From Methylocapsa sp. D3K7 (GTDB taxonomy: Bacteria > Pseudomonadota > Alphaproteobacteria > Rhizobiales > Beijerinckiaceae), in contig NZ_CP123229.1 in NCBI RefSeq assembly GCF_029855125.1, forward strand, positions 744,001 to 808,000: a DNA stretch of 64,000 nt, in the 5' to 3' direction. Shown here piece by piece: positions 1-8,960 of the stretch (the first letter of the stretch is position 1; the number at the start of each line of letters is the position of its first letter). Made by a program: the position numbers and the translations under genes. The notes beneath the pieces were generated by a model. The model was not told where the DNA came from and ran no database searches. It saw only the letters and a program-made list of their open reading frames with translations.

Positions 1-69
1 AGGGCCATTTTCAAAGCCACCCGCTTTTTGGGATTATGCTTCAAAAGCCCCAGCCGGGTGCCATGCTGA
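1..69 (+). CDS. 3' end of an upstream ORF, possibly uppS (partial)
   Basis: An open frame enters from the left edge and stops at a TGA at 67-69, overlapping the start region of cdsA. Only 22 codons are visible and they carry no recognisable motif. In Hyphomicrobiales the gene before cdsA is usually uppS (undecaprenyl diphosphate synthase), so this is the natural guess. The visible residues do not resemble the usual UppS C-terminus closely enough to confirm it. The overlap with the ATG at 63 would suit translational coupling. Confidence 0.3.
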   Translation, partial: RAIFKATRFLGLCFKSPSRVPC

Positions 70-926
70 GCAATGCCGACGGGGCAAGGCGCGATTCCGG
101 GAAGCGCCGTTTGCCCGATCTTTTGCCGCGTCTTCTTTCAGCCCTGGTTTTAATGGCGGTGGCGCTCGTTTCGATTTGGCGGGGCGGCCTATTTTTTGAT
201 CTGATTTGGCTCGGCGCCGCTTTGGCGGTCGGCTGCGAATGGCAAAAGCTGATTGCAGCACCGCGTTTACCTGTTCGCTATCTGTTGACTGGCCTTGGTC
301 TCATTCTGGCTGCCTTATTTATCAGCAAGGACTGGTTTGGCGGCGCTTGTGCGCTCCTTGCCGGTTGTAGCATCGCCGCAGCACTCGCGGCGGGCCATTC
401 GAGATGGCTTTGGGCTTTTGGGGGAATCGTTTATGCGGGTTCCCTGCTGGTTTCCGTCGAGGCTTTGCATAGTTCCGCTGACCATGGCATCCGATCAATC
501 GTTTGGCTGTTCGCAGTTGTCTGGGGTACCGATGTTTTCGCCTATTTTGGCGGCCGCCTGATCGGCGGCGCCAAGCTTTGGCCGAAAGTTTCACCCTCGA
601 AAACTTGGTCCGGCACGCTCACCGGCGTCTTCGCTGGCGCCCTCATTGGTGTGGGTGTTGCCACCTATGGGCTTGCCGGTCCGTCCGTGAAACTGCCCCT
701 TTTCGGGCTTGGCCTTGCTGCCGCCGTGATCTCGCAAGCTGGCGATATGTTCGAATCCTGGGTCAAACGGCGCTTTGGTGTTAAGGATTCGAGCCGCCTC
801 ATTCCGGGGCACGGAGGCTTCATGGACCGGCTCGATGGCTTTATCGCCGTAGCCGCCTTCGCCACTCTTTTTGGAGCCGCGCGCGAGCACGCTTCCATAG
901 CAGGCGGGCTTTTCGAATGGTTTTAG
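36..926 (+). CDS. cdsA: Phosphatidate cytidylyltransferase CdsA
   Basis: Makes CDP-diacylglycerol from phosphatidic acid and CTP in the inner membrane, the entry step to all phospholipids. The 296-residue product has a run of hydrophobic segments from about residue 30 onward. Near the C-terminus it carries the CdsA family signature: SxxxK-type region, KRRFGVKD, IPGHGGFMDRLD, with the Asp residues that bind metal and CTP. Length is normal for the family. A second possible start is ATG 63, which overlaps the stop of the preceding ORF; neither start has a clear Shine-Dalgarno. It is first of the envelope cluster cdsA-dxr-rseP-bamA, which is conserved in proteobacteria. Confidence 0.93.
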   Translation: MLQKPQPGAMLSNADGARRDSGKRRLPDLLPRLLSALVLMAVALVSIWRGGLFFDLIWLGAALAVGCEWQKLIAAPRLPVRYLLTGLGLILAALFISKDWFGGACALLAGCSIAAALAAGHSRWLWAFGGIVYAGSLLVSVEALHSSADHGIRSIVWLFAVVWGTDVFAYFGGRLIGGAKLWPKVSPSKTWSGTLTGVFAGALIGVGVATYGLAGPSVKLPLFGLGLAAAVISQAGDMFESWVKRRFGVKDSSRLIPGHGGFMDRLDGFIAVAAFATLFGAAREHASIAGGLFEWF

Positions 927-1078
927 ATGGACTGTGCTCCCCCATGGTGCCAAAGTGCAACTGTGCCGCTCACGCATTTGATGATTCTTAGCAGGCTTTC
1001 ACGAAGTGCCTTTGCAGATCGAACCCTTCGTATTGACCATTTGAACCTAAGCGGCATGAATCCAAGCGACAGGGCGGC

Positions 1079-2302
1079 ATGAACAACACTCGTAAGTCCG
1101 GGCAAGAACCCGCAACGGCCCGCGATGTCCGCAGCGTCGTCATCCTGGGGGCAACCGGCTCGATCGGACGATCGACAGCGGAAATTATTTCCGGCTCTGC
1201 CGGCGCATTCCGGGTCGAGGCCGTTGCCGGTGGCAGCAACCCGTTGGCTCTGGCGAAACTTGCGCGTACTCTCGGCGCCAAATTCGCGGCGCTCGCCGAC
1301 CCCAGCGGTTATGCTGAATTGAAAGAAAGTCTCTCTGGCAGCGGAATAAAAGCGGCCGCGGGCGACGCGGCGGTTGTCGAAGCCGCCCTCCGGCCAGCCG
1401 ACATCGTGATGGGCGCCATCGCCGGAACTGCCGGGGTTGCCCCAACATTCGCGGCACTTTCCGCCGGACGCACCGTTGCACTCGCCAATAAGGAATGTCT
1501 GGTCTGTGCGGGCGCTCCTTTCATGCGCCAGGCCGCCGCCGCCGGCACCCGGTTGCTCCCTGTCGATAGCGAACACAACGCGATTTTTCAGGCGATGGGC
1601 GATGCGAATCTCGATACAATCGAAATGATTACGCTCACGGCTTCGGGCGGCCCGTTCCGCACCTGGACGAGCGAGGCCATCGCGAAGGCAACGCCCGAAC
1701 AGGCCCTGAACCACCCGAATTGGTCGATGGGGCCAAAAATTACGGTGGATTCCGCTGGCCTCATGAACAAGGGGCTAGAGGTCATCGAGGCGCATTATCT
1801 TTTTGGCGTCGATGCGGCCAGACTCGACATTATCGTTCATGCTCAATCGGTTGTGCATGGCCTCGTCGCGTTCACCGACGGCTCGGTCACCGCCGGACTC
1901 GCGGCTCCCGACATGAAGGTGCCCATCGCCCATTGTCTTTCTTATCCGGAGCGGTCCACGACGGCCGCGCGGCGGCTCGACTTGACCGCTACCGGACAAC
2001 TTACCTTCGAGCGTCCGGATTTCGAGCGATTTCCTGCCCTGAGGGTGGCCCTCGACGCCTTGCGAACCGGACGTGGACTCCCCACTGTTTTGAATGCCGC
2101 CAATGAAATTGCGGTCGCGGCGTTCCTGAACCGGCTGATTTCGTTTCATGACATAGCCCGGATGGTGGAGGAGGCTTGCAATGCGGCACTTGCCGACGGA
2201 ACCGCGCATGAGCCAGAAACGGTTGCCGACGCGCTTGCCATGGATCATGCCGTGCGTGAGCGGGCGCGCTCGGTTCTCCGCCAGCGGGCCGCATGTGCTT
2301 AA
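1079..2302 (+). CDS. dxr: 1-deoxy-D-xylulose 5-phosphate reductoisomerase Dxr
   Basis: Catalyses the NADPH-dependent rearrangement and reduction of DXP to MEP, the committed step of the non-mevalonate isoprenoid pathway. The 407-residue protein shows the N-terminal dinucleotide-binding GATGSIG (about residues 26-32). It also has NKECLV, the metal-binding region LPVDSEHNAIFQ, the LTASGGPF loop, and the NHPNWSMGPKITVDSA and MNKGLEVIEAH motifs of the catalytic domain. Length is typical. About 150 bp separate it from cdsA, so it may have its own promoter. Isoprenoid supply here would feed undecaprenyl carriers, quinones and, in this bacterial group, hopanoids. Confidence 0.96.
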   Translation: MNNTRKSGQEPATARDVRSVVILGATGSIGRSTAEIISGSAGAFRVEAVAGGSNPLALAKLARTLGAKFAALADPSGYAELKESLSGSGIKAAAGDAAVVEAALRPADIVMGAIAGTAGVAPTFAALSAGRTVALANKECLVCAGAPFMRQAAAAGTRLLPVDSEHNAIFQAMGDANLDTIEMITLTASGGPFRTWTSEAIAKATPEQALNHPNWSMGPKITVDSAGLMNKGLEVIEAHYLFGVDAARLDIIVHAQSVVHGLVAFTDGSVTAGLAAPDMKVPIAHCLSYPERSTTAARRLDLTATGQLTFERPDFERFPALRVALDALRTGRGLPTVLNAANEIAVAAFLNRLISFHDIARMVEEACNAALADGTAHEPETVADALAMDHAVRERARSVLRQRAACA

Positions 2303-2735
2303 ATCTTGGCGGCGAGATGTTTATAACGGTCGTGCTTATTTTAACTTTGCTTGCTGACGCTATCAAGATTCGACGCCATGGCTCAATATTTACTCTTTTT
2401 TCTTGAATATGGACAAAATTTTACGATGCCTCATCACAGCGTCACCCCATGGTCGACAATCTGACACACTATGCAAAACATATTCTTGAAGTTAAAAAAG
2501 AATGATTATTTGCACGCACGCAGCCAAGTTTAAGATGCCCTGCCGCGTTTGTGTTTTGCGTGACGCTTTCCCAGAGTAAATAGTATTTGGGAGAGTTTTT
2601 GAGTGACGGGAACCGCCGTGGCGGGTTGGAACTCTCCGGCCTTCCCCATCGTTGGCCGCTGGATGATTGGACTGCAAGAAAAACGAGGTGTTCGGGCCAT
2701 GCCGAATGCTTCGTGGAGACGGGCTAGGAGATCAA
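2303..2735. other. Intergenic region upstream of rseP
   Basis: No convincing gene. The first 250 bp are visibly more A+T-rich than the flanking genes, with runs such as TTTACTCTTTTTTCTTG near 2390-2406, as expected for a promoter region ahead of rseP. No riboswitch or repeat was recognised. Confidence 0.5.
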
Positions 2736-3881
2736 ATGTCAGTCCTCATGCAAGTTTGGGCGATCGCGGGATACATCGTACCTTTCATCTTCGTCCTAAG
2801 CCTGGTCGTTTTCTTTCATGAACTCGGACATTTTTTGATTGGCCGTTGGTGCGGCGTTAAGGTTGACGCATTTTCGCTCGGTTTCGGACCCGAAATTTTT
2901 GGCTTTGACGACCGCTACGGGACCCATTGGCGCCTGGCAATTTTGCCGCTTGGCGGTTATGTGAAATTTCACGGCGACGCCAACGGCGCTTCGATGACGG
3001 ATCAAGCCGCCGCGGATTTGATGTCAGCCCAGGAGCGGTCGGTGAGTTTCTTTGCCCAAAAGGTCTGGAAGCGGGCGGCGATCGTCGCCGCTGGCCCGAT
3101 TGCCAATTTTATCTTGGCTATCGTTATCTTCACCGGCATTTTTTATGTAAATGGCCGCGCCATCCTCTTGCCCACAGTGGACAGCGTCGCCGCCGGAAGT
3201 TCGGCCGAAGCCGCCGGTTTTCAACCGGGCGATTTGATTGTTTCGATTGATGGAACCAAGGTCGATAGCTTCGAGGAGATGCAACGAATCGTTCAGACCG
3301 CCAGCGACACGCAACTTGTTTTCGGCATCGACCGGAACGGCAAAGCGATGGAGTTGGTCGCGATCCCGCACCGGCGTGATGTGGTCACCGCATTCGGAAC
3401 CACGCGTGTCGGTATCCTCGGCGTCCAATCCAAGGGCAAGCCGGAGAATTGGCACATCCAGCACTATGGTTTTGCCGACTCCGTTAAGCTTGCGGGATCG
3501 GAGACCTGGTATGTCGTTGCTCGGACCGGCGGTTATCTGAAAGGTTTATTCGCTGGAACGGAAACAACCGATCAATTGTCGGGACCGATTCGGATCGCCG
3601 AAGTGTCCGGCGCGATGGCCAAGGTCGGTCTTGGAGCGCTGCTTAATCTCGCCGCAATTCTGTCAATTTCGGTTGGGATGCTCAATTTGTTCCCGATTCC
3701 CCTCCTCGATGGCGGCCATCTTTTCTACTATGCAGTGGAGGCGGTTCGCGGCGAGGCGATGAATGAAAGAGCTCAACAGTTTGGCTTCAAGGTTGGTCTC
3801 ATGCTGGTCACCAGTTTGATGATCTTTGCCACCTACAACGACGTGCTTCGCCTCACCCGGCAGTTTATGCATTGGGGCTAA
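2736..3881 (+). CDS. rseP: Site-2 intramembrane zinc protease RseP
   Basis: Inner-membrane metalloprotease that cuts transmembrane anti-sigma factors and leftover signal peptides. The start at ATG 2736 is chosen because AGGAG at 2726-2730 lies five bases upstream; an in-frame extension to 2667 has no such site. The resulting 381 residues begin with a membrane segment containing the zinc motif HELGH. A single PDZ domain follows in the middle (region around PGDLIVSIDG), then the C-terminal NLFPIPLLDGGH motif that supplies the third zinc ligand. Alphaproteobacterial RseP often has one PDZ domain instead of two, as seen here. It sits directly before bamA, matching its role in envelope quality control. 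Confidence 0.94.
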   Translation: MSVLMQVWAIAGYIVPFIFVLSLVVFFHELGHFLIGRWCGVKVDAFSLGFGPEIFGFDDRYGTHWRLAILPLGGYVKFHGDANGASMTDQAAADLMSAQERSVSFFAQKVWKRAAIVAAGPIANFILAIVIFTGIFYVNGRAILLPTVDSVAAGSSAEAAGFQPGDLIVSIDGTKVDSFEEMQRIVQTASDTQLVFGIDRNGKAMELVAIPHRRDVVTAFGTTRVGILGVQSKGKPENWHIQHYGFADSVKLAGSETWYVVARTGGYLKGLFAGTETTDQLSGPIRIAEVSGAMAKVGLGALLNLAAILSISVGMLNLFPIPLLDGGHLFYYAVEAVRGEAMNERAQQFGFKVGLMLVTSLMIFATYNDVLRLTRQFMHWG

Positions 3882-3963
3882 GCCACTCGCAAACGTAAGG
3901 ACCTGACTCCGCTTGGCGAATTGGCCGGTCCTCTAATCACATTTCAATCGTCTGGCAAAAGAT

Positions 3964-3992
3964 AAACGGTTAACCCTGTTGGTTAACCGTTT
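3964..3992. promoter_or_regulatory. Perfect 12-bp inverted repeat in the rseP-bamA gap
   Basis: AAACGGTTAACC and its exact complement flank a 5-base spacer. Each arm contains the self-complementary GGTTAACC. There is no T-tract after it, so it is less like a terminator than a protein-binding dyad. The TTAA elements recall CtrA half sites, but their spacing is nine bases instead of the canonical seven. Confidence 0.4.
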
Positions 3993-4201
3993 GCTCACCT
4001 CGATCCGTGTCTTACCTGCCACGCCTTCCCGAAAAAGCTACAATGCAACGAAACTTGTGTTGCGAGGCTTGCCAAAGCCTTTAAAAACAACGCGTGGTAA
4101 TCGTTGAGCGTGTGTTACCAAAACCGGTAAAAGAATCCGCATCAACCAATTAACGCCACAAATATAACCTTAGTCTTCGCGAAATGGGAGCCGGTCTTAC
4201 G

Positions 4202-6646
4202 ATGCGAGTTCAGCGTGTGTTCAGAGGCCGGGTCGCGGTAGCGATGGTCGTATTGGCTTGGCTGGCTGGCGGTACTTTCGCCGCATTTGCCGAAGGTGTT
4301 TCCGTCCAAGGGAACAAACGCGTCGATAGCGAGACGATCAGTGCCTATTTCACAGGTTCGGATCAGGTCGCCATCAATAAGGGCGTCAAGGACCTCTATG
4401 CCACGGGGCTGTTTTCCGACATCCGCGTGAGCAGGGCCGGTGGCCGGATCATCATTAGCGTAACTGAAAACAACGTCATCAACCGGGTTGCGTTCGAAGG
4501 CAACAGCAAGGTCAAGACGGAAACGCTGACCTCCGAAGTTCAATCGAAATCGCGCGGACCTTACAGCCAGGCCATGGTCGATGCGGACATCGAACGCATC
4601 AAGGATGTTTATCGCCGTTCGGGCCGCGCCGCCGCCACCGTCACCGCGCGGACGGTTGATCTGCCCAACGGCAGGATCGACGTGGTGTTCACCATTGACG
4701 AAGGCGACAAGACAGGCGTGAAGGCGATCAATTTTGTCGGCAATACGGTCTACTCTTCCGGCAAGCTCCGCGATCTGATGGACACGACGGAGATGAATTA
4801 CTTCTCATTCTTCAAAACGTCGGACGTTTACGACCCCGACAGGATTGCCTCAGACCTCGAGCGTATTCGCCGGTTCTATCTCAAGAACGGTTACGCGGAT
4901 TTCCGTGTGATCGGTTCCGACGCTCAGTTCGACGCCGAGCAAGGCGGTTACATCGTCACGATCACGGTGGAGGAAGGCGTTCAATACACGGTGGCGACGG
5001 TCAATGTGGAATCACATTTGCCGGACATCGATGGCGCTTCGCTGCTCCCTCTCGTGCGTCTCTCGGCCGGCGACGTCTATAATGGCGACATGGTCGAAAA
5101 GACCGTTGATGCCCTCACCAAGGAAGTGGGCAAGCATGGCTATCCATTCACCCAAGTCCGGCCTCGCGGCGACCGCGATCCCGCCACGCGCACCGTCACC
5201 ATAGCCTTCGTCTTGGAGGACGGCCCGCGGGTGTACGTCGAGCGCATCGATGTGCGCGGAAATACCAGGACGCGTGACTATGTTATCCGGCGCGAATTTG
5301 AAATCGGCGAAGGCGATGCCTATAACCGGGTGTACATCGACCGGGCGGAACGACGGCTCAACAATCTCGGCTATTTCAAAAAGGTCAAGATCACCAACGA
5401 ACCCGGATCGACGCCCGATCGGGTGATCGTGGTCGTCGATGTCGAAGATCAGCCGACCGGATCGTTATCGCTGTCCGGCGGTTATTCGACTTCCGACGGC
5501 TTCATCGCCGATGTCGCCGTCACCGAAACAAACTTCATGGGCCGCGGCCAATATGTGAAGCTGGCGGTTTCCGAGGGGCAGTACAGCCGCGGCGTCAATT
5601 TCAGTTTCACCGAGCCCTATTTTCTCGGGGAACGGCTCGCGGCGGGCTTCGACGTTTACGCGAAAAAGAGCGATGCTTGGCAATATTCCTACTACAACAA
5701 CTTCGTAACGGGAGCGACTCTGCGCCTCGGCTTGCCCGTAACGGAAGAAATCTCCTTCTCGCCAAGATATTCGATTTACCGCACCGACATCTCCATTCCC
5801 AACAATTCCGGGCGCCCATACAACGATTGTACCAATCCAATTTTTGGAACGACGCCAGGATTCAACGGCGCAACCCCGAGCATTTATTACAACTGCTTGA
5901 CGAATGGCGAAGCTTCCTTGGCGCTCAAGGAAGCCCAGGGTCCATTCCTCACCTCGATGGTCGGCTACACGCTTGGCTATAACTCACTTGACAACAATAG
6001 GAGCCCGACGGCTGGCATCTTCGCCGAATTGCGCCAGGATATCGCTGGCGCCGGAGGCGACACACGCTTCGTCCGCACCACCGGCGATATTCGCTATTAC
6101 CACGAGTTATACGATCAATTCGTTGGGCTCGTGCATCTGCAAGGCGGCGATCTGGCGAGCTTTGGCGGCAGCCAAATCCGTATCGTTGACAATTTCAACT
6201 TGGGGCCAAGCCTCGTTCGCGGATTTGCGCCAAGCGGTATTGGCCCGCGCGATATCAGCTCTGGCAATCCCCAGGGCAATCCGCTCGGCGGCACGGTATA
6301 TTTCGGCGCCAGCGCGGAGGTGCAGTTTCCGATCTTCGGCCTGCCTCGGGATCTTGGCCTGAAGGGCGCCCTCTTCGTCGATGCGGGAACTTTGTATGGC
6401 TTTAATGGCCGGACCAATTTCAGTCCGACCGGTGTTTGCTCGGGTGGCCCATTTGTCGCGCCCTTCTCGCAAAGCAATTGCATCACCGTCGGCGGCGACA
6501 CGGCAACGATTCGGACCGCCGCCGGCGGATCGATCATCTGGGCATCGCCGCTTGGGCCGATACGGTTCGATTTCGCCAAGGCCATCACTAAGAACCAATT
6601 TGATCAAACTCAATTCTTCCGTTTCACCGGCGGCACCACGTTCTGA
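4202..6646 (+). CDS. bamA: Outer-membrane protein assembly factor BamA
   Basis: Central component of the BAM complex that folds and inserts beta-barrel proteins into the outer membrane. The start at 4202 is preferred because a GGGAG lies about 11 bases upstream, and it gives a standard signal peptide (basic N-terminus, hydrophobic core, AFA cleavage site). After it come about five POTRA repeats (roughly residues 25-420), recognisable by recurring ...VRGN-TR... and RxFYxxxGY-type blocks. A C-terminal 16-strand barrel follows, ending in aromatic FRFTGGTTF with the terminal Phe recognised by the BAM machinery. The length of 814 residues is normal. About 140 bp separate it from lpxD. Confidence 0.96.
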   Translation: MRVQRVFRGRVAVAMVVLAWLAGGTFAAFAEGVSVQGNKRVDSETISAYFTGSDQVAINKGVKDLYATGLFSDIRVSRAGGRIIISVTENNVINRVAFEGNSKVKTETLTSEVQSKSRGPYSQAMVDADIERIKDVYRRSGRAAATVTARTVDLPNGRIDVVFTIDEGDKTGVKAINFVGNTVYSSGKLRDLMDTTEMNYFSFFKTSDVYDPDRIASDLERIRRFYLKNGYADFRVIGSDAQFDAEQGGYIVTITVEEGVQYTVATVNVESHLPDIDGASLLPLVRLSAGDVYNGDMVEKTVDALTKEVGKHGYPFTQVRPRGDRDPATRTVTIAFVLEDGPRVYVERIDVRGNTRTRDYVIRREFEIGEGDAYNRVYIDRAERRLNNLGYFKKVKITNEPGSTPDRVIVVVDVEDQPTGSLSLSGGYSTSDGFIADVAVTETNFMGRGQYVKLAVSEGQYSRGVNFSFTEPYFLGERLAAGFDVYAKKSDAWQYSYYNNFVTGATLRLGLPVTEEISFSPRYSIYRTDISIPNNSGRPYNDCTNPIFGTTPGFNGATPSIYYNCLTNGEASLALKEAQGPFLTSMVGYTLGYNSLDNNRSPTAGIFAELRQDIAGAGGDTRFVRTTGDIRYYHELYDQFVGLVHLQGGDLASFGGSQIRIVDNFNLGPSLVRGFAPSGIGPRDISSGNPQGNPLGGTVYFGASAEVQFPIFGLPRDLGLKGALFVDAGTLYGFNGRTNFSPTGVCSGGPFVAPFSQSNCITVGGDTATIRTAAGGSIIWASPLGPIRFDFAKAITKNQFDQTQFFRFTGGTTF

Positions 6647-6672
6647 TCTAACGCCGGTTCTGCTTTCCTGCG

Positions 6673-6703
6673 CTCCGCCAGCTGCAAAGCTGGCCGGGCG
6701 GAG
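6673..6703 (+). terminator. Hairpin between bamA and lpxD
   Basis: CTCCGCC pairs with GGCGGAG and an inner CCAGC pairs with GCTGG. No U-tract follows, so it may act as an RNA processing or attenuation structure and not as a full terminator. Confidence 0.3.
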
Positions 6704-6787
6704 AGTGAGCCAACTCAAAGCCAAGCCTGGCACAACGCCCGCGACGCCACCTCTTACCTGCCGCGGGACTGGCGTGGAACGTCCCGC

Positions 6788-7648
6788 ATGAGCGAGCCTT
6801 CTTTTTTTCCCCCCGCCACGCCACTTTTGCTCAGCGATATCGTGGCTTGCACGGGTGCGGGGGTGGTTGAGAATGCCGATTTGTCGGTCATGATCAGCGG
6901 GGCCGCAGCGATCGACGAGGCTGGCCCTGGGGAATTCACTTTTTGTGATTCTCCCGAAAATGCCGAGCTTTTGGAGATGAGCCGCGCCACCGCCTGCTTT
7001 GTCACGCCGGGTGAGGCACGGCGCTTGCCAAAAACGGCGTTGGCACTCGTGGTGGACGACCCCTATCTCAGCTACGTCCTTGCCTTGCAGCGGATGTTTC
7101 CGCAAGCGATCCGGCCAAAATCCGTTTGCGGTACTTCGGGAATCAATCCAGGGGCCTCGATCCATCCGGAAGCCCGGCTCGAACAAGGCGTGATTGTCGA
7201 TCCCGGCGTGATCATTGGGCCGCGCGCGGAAATCGGGTCTGGTTCGATCATTGGCGCGAACAGTGTGATCGGGTCTGGCGTCCGGGTCGGCCGCGATTGC
7301 CTAATTGGGCCGCAAGTCACCTTGGCCCATGCGCTGATCGGCAATAGGGTCATTCTGCATACCGGCACCCGCATCGGCCAGTATGGTATCGATTTCCGCC
7401 ACGCGAGAGCCGCCATCACAGCACCCAGGATTGGCCGGGTGATTATTCAAGACGGCGTCGAAATCGGCGCCAATGCGACGGTCGATCGCGGCGCAACGGG
7501 CGATACCGTCATTGGGGAAGAAACACGAATCGGCAATCTCGCCCGGATCGCGGAAAACGTCGCGATTGGACGCCATTGCGTTGTCTGCGCGCAGACAGGT
7601 CTCTCCGCCGGGGCGCGCCTTGAAGATTTTGCTACATTTGGCCAGTGA
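6788..7648 (+). CDS. lpxD: LpxD-like acyltransferase, C-terminally truncated and lacking the catalytic His
   Basis: Homologue of UDP-3-O-acylglucosamine N-acyltransferase, the third step of lipid A synthesis. Visible features are an N-terminal uridine-binding-like domain (to about residue 105) and left-handed beta-helix hexapeptide repeats from about 118 to 285 (IGPRAEIG, IGANSVIG and so on). At 286 residues it is about 55 short of the usual 340-350. It ends in the helix and so lacks the final coils and the C-terminal helices. The catalytic histidine of E. coli LpxD (His239 in the IAHNV motif) aligns with Glu256 here (IAENV). The second histidine of the site (E. coli His276) lies in the missing part. 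Other frames after the stop do not restore the lost region. It could be a decaying gene, with a working lpxD elsewhere, or a repurposed helix protein. Confidence 0.8.
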   Translation: MSEPSFFPPATPLLLSDIVACTGAGVVENADLSVMISGAAAIDEAGPGEFTFCDSPENAELLEMSRATACFVTPGEARRLPKTALALVVDDPYLSYVLALQRMFPQAIRPKSVCGTSGINPGASIHPEARLEQGVIVDPGVIIGPRAEIGSGSIIGANSVIGSGVRVGRDCLIGPQVTLAHALIGNRVILHTGTRIGQYGIDFRHARAAITAPRIGRVIIQDGVEIGANATVDRGATGDTVIGEETRIGNLARIAENVAIGRHCVVCAQTGLSAGARLEDFATFGQ

Positions 7649-7705
7649 CTTTGGCTCGACGGCAAAAACGATTGAGAAGAGACGGGAACCAGGGAGAAAA
7701 ACGCG

Positions 7706-8176
7706 ATGAGCGACATGGCGCCGGCAACGATCGAGAGTTTCGACATTCTGCGTTTGTTGAAATCCCTGCCCCATCGCTATCCCTTTCTCATGATCGACCG
7801 GGTGATCGAAGCGCGGGGCGATGAATTTGGCATCGGCATCAAGAATGTCAGCATCAATGAGCCGCAATTCCAGGGGCATTTCCCGGAGCGTCCGGTCATG
7901 CCCGGCGTTCTTCTGATCGAGGGCATGGCGCAAACTGCGGGGGTTTTGTGCGTCAACGCGCATTCCCCCGGTAAGCCGCCCCCGCTCGTCTATTTCATGA
8001 GCATCGACAAGGCGAGGTTTCGCAAGCCGGTTCTACCGGGCGACCGGGTCGAGTTTCACATGACCAAGACCAACCGGCGCCGCACTATGTGGTGGTACCA
8101 GGGCCGCGCCTTCGTCGATGGCGTGCTCGTGTGCGAGGCAGAGATCGCCGCCATGCTGGCAGATGGCAGTGCGTAA
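7706..8176 (+). CDS. fabZ: 3-hydroxyacyl-[ACP] dehydratase FabZ
   Basis: Dehydrates 3-hydroxyacyl-ACP in fatty-acid elongation and so competes with lipid A synthesis for 3-hydroxymyristoyl-ACP. The 156-residue hot-dog-fold protein has the catalytic His in [11 protein letters not shown] and the catalytic Glu in [11 protein letters not shown]. Both are intact, unlike the neighbouring LpxD. A GGGAG Shine-Dalgarno precedes the ATG. In most proteobacteria lpxA follows immediately; here a methyltransferase gene does. Confidence 0.95.
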   Translation: MSDMAPATIESFDILRLLKSLPHRYPFLMIDRVIEARGDEFGIGIKNVSINEPQFQGHFPERPVMPGVLLIEGMAQTAGVLCVNAHSPGKPPPLVYFMSIDKARFRKPVLPGDRVEFHMTKTNRRRTMWWYQGRAFVDGVLVCEAEIAAMLADGSA

Positions 8177-8279
8177 CCTTGTGCGCCGGTTGCCGCAGAG
8201 TTACTTCATTGGCTAAATATCTGCCGTAGAATCAAGGGACTCGCGTTTCGCGTGGACGTCGTTCAACAGGGATAGCCGC

Positions 8280-8954
8280 GTGAGAACCAAGGGCAAAAAC
8301 TTCAGTGCCGCGAAGGACCTTCAAAACGTCACGGCAGACACGCGGTTTGGTACCATCCTCGCCGACCCGCCCTGGCGCTTCCAAAACAAAACCGGCAAAG
8401 TCGCGCCCGAGCATCGGCGCCTGTCCCGCTACGCCACCATGACGCTCGATGAGATTTGCGCGCTGCCGGTAATGGGGATAGCGGCGCCAACTGCGCATCT
8501 TTATTTGTGGTGCCCGAACGCGCTGTTGCCAGATGGGCTCCGTGTCATGGCCGCATGGGGCTTTACTTACAAAGCCAATATTATCTGGCACAAAATCCGC
8601 AAAGACGGCGGGTCAGACGGCCGCGGCGTCGGCTTTTATTTTCGCAACGTCACCGAAGTGATTCTGTTCGGCACAAGGGGAAAAGGCGCTCGGACCCTGG
8701 CCCCCGGCCGGTCCCAGGTGAATTATCTGGCGACCAGGAAACGCGAGCACTCGCGCAAACCGGACGAGCAATATCCGCTTATTGAATCCTGTTCGCCAGG
8801 CCCCTATCTGGAGTTGTTCGGCCGGGGTGTCCGCCCGAACTGGGTAACTTGGGGCGATCAAGCGAATGAGTCTTATGCGCCCGCGTGGAAGACCTACGCT
8901 CATAATTCCGTATCGGAACGTGGAAAAGCGGTCGAAGCGGAGAAAAGGATCTAG
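8280..8954 (+). CDS. MT-A70 family adenine N6-methyltransferase
   Basis: S-adenosylmethionine-dependent methyltransferase of the MT-A70 family, whose bacterial members mostly methylate adenine in DNA. The 224-residue product starts at GTG 8280. It carries ADPPW at residues 28-32 (the DPPW catalytic motif), followed by typical family blocks (HLYLWCPNALLPDGL, WHKIRKDGG). The C-terminal part has KPDEQYPLIE and YLELFGR, also usual for the family. No restriction endonuclease gene is adjacent, so it looks like an orphan enzyme. It sits where lpxA normally lies, between fabZ and a quinone reductase gene that follows after only six bases. Substrate and biological role cannot be read from the sequence. 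Confidence 0.85.
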   Translation: MRTKGKNFSAAKDLQNVTADTRFGTILADPPWRFQNKTGKVAPEHRRLSRYATMTLDEICALPVMGIAAPTAHLYLWCPNALLPDGLRVMAAWGFTYKANIIWHKIRKDGGSDGRGVGFYFRNVTEVILFGTRGKGARTLAPGRSQVNYLATRKREHSRKPDEQYPLIESCSPGPYLELFGRGVRPNWVTWGDQANESYAPAWKTYAHNSVSERGKAVEAEKRI

Positions 8955-8960
8955 GACATC

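Noticed and set aside
3964-3992. CtrA site
   Set aside because: Two TTAA elements are present but nine bases apart instead of seven; kept only as an unnamed dyad.
6107-7186. Long reverse-strand open frame (359 codons) opposite bamA and lpxD
   Set aside because: It overlaps two genes with strong family evidence, has Arg/Gly/Ala-rich shadow composition and no recognisable domain.
7600-7720. Frameshift as the cause of the short LpxD
   Set aside because: Translating the other two frames after the stop gives no GGQVG-type helix coils or C-terminal LpxD helices, so a simple one-base error does not restore the protein.
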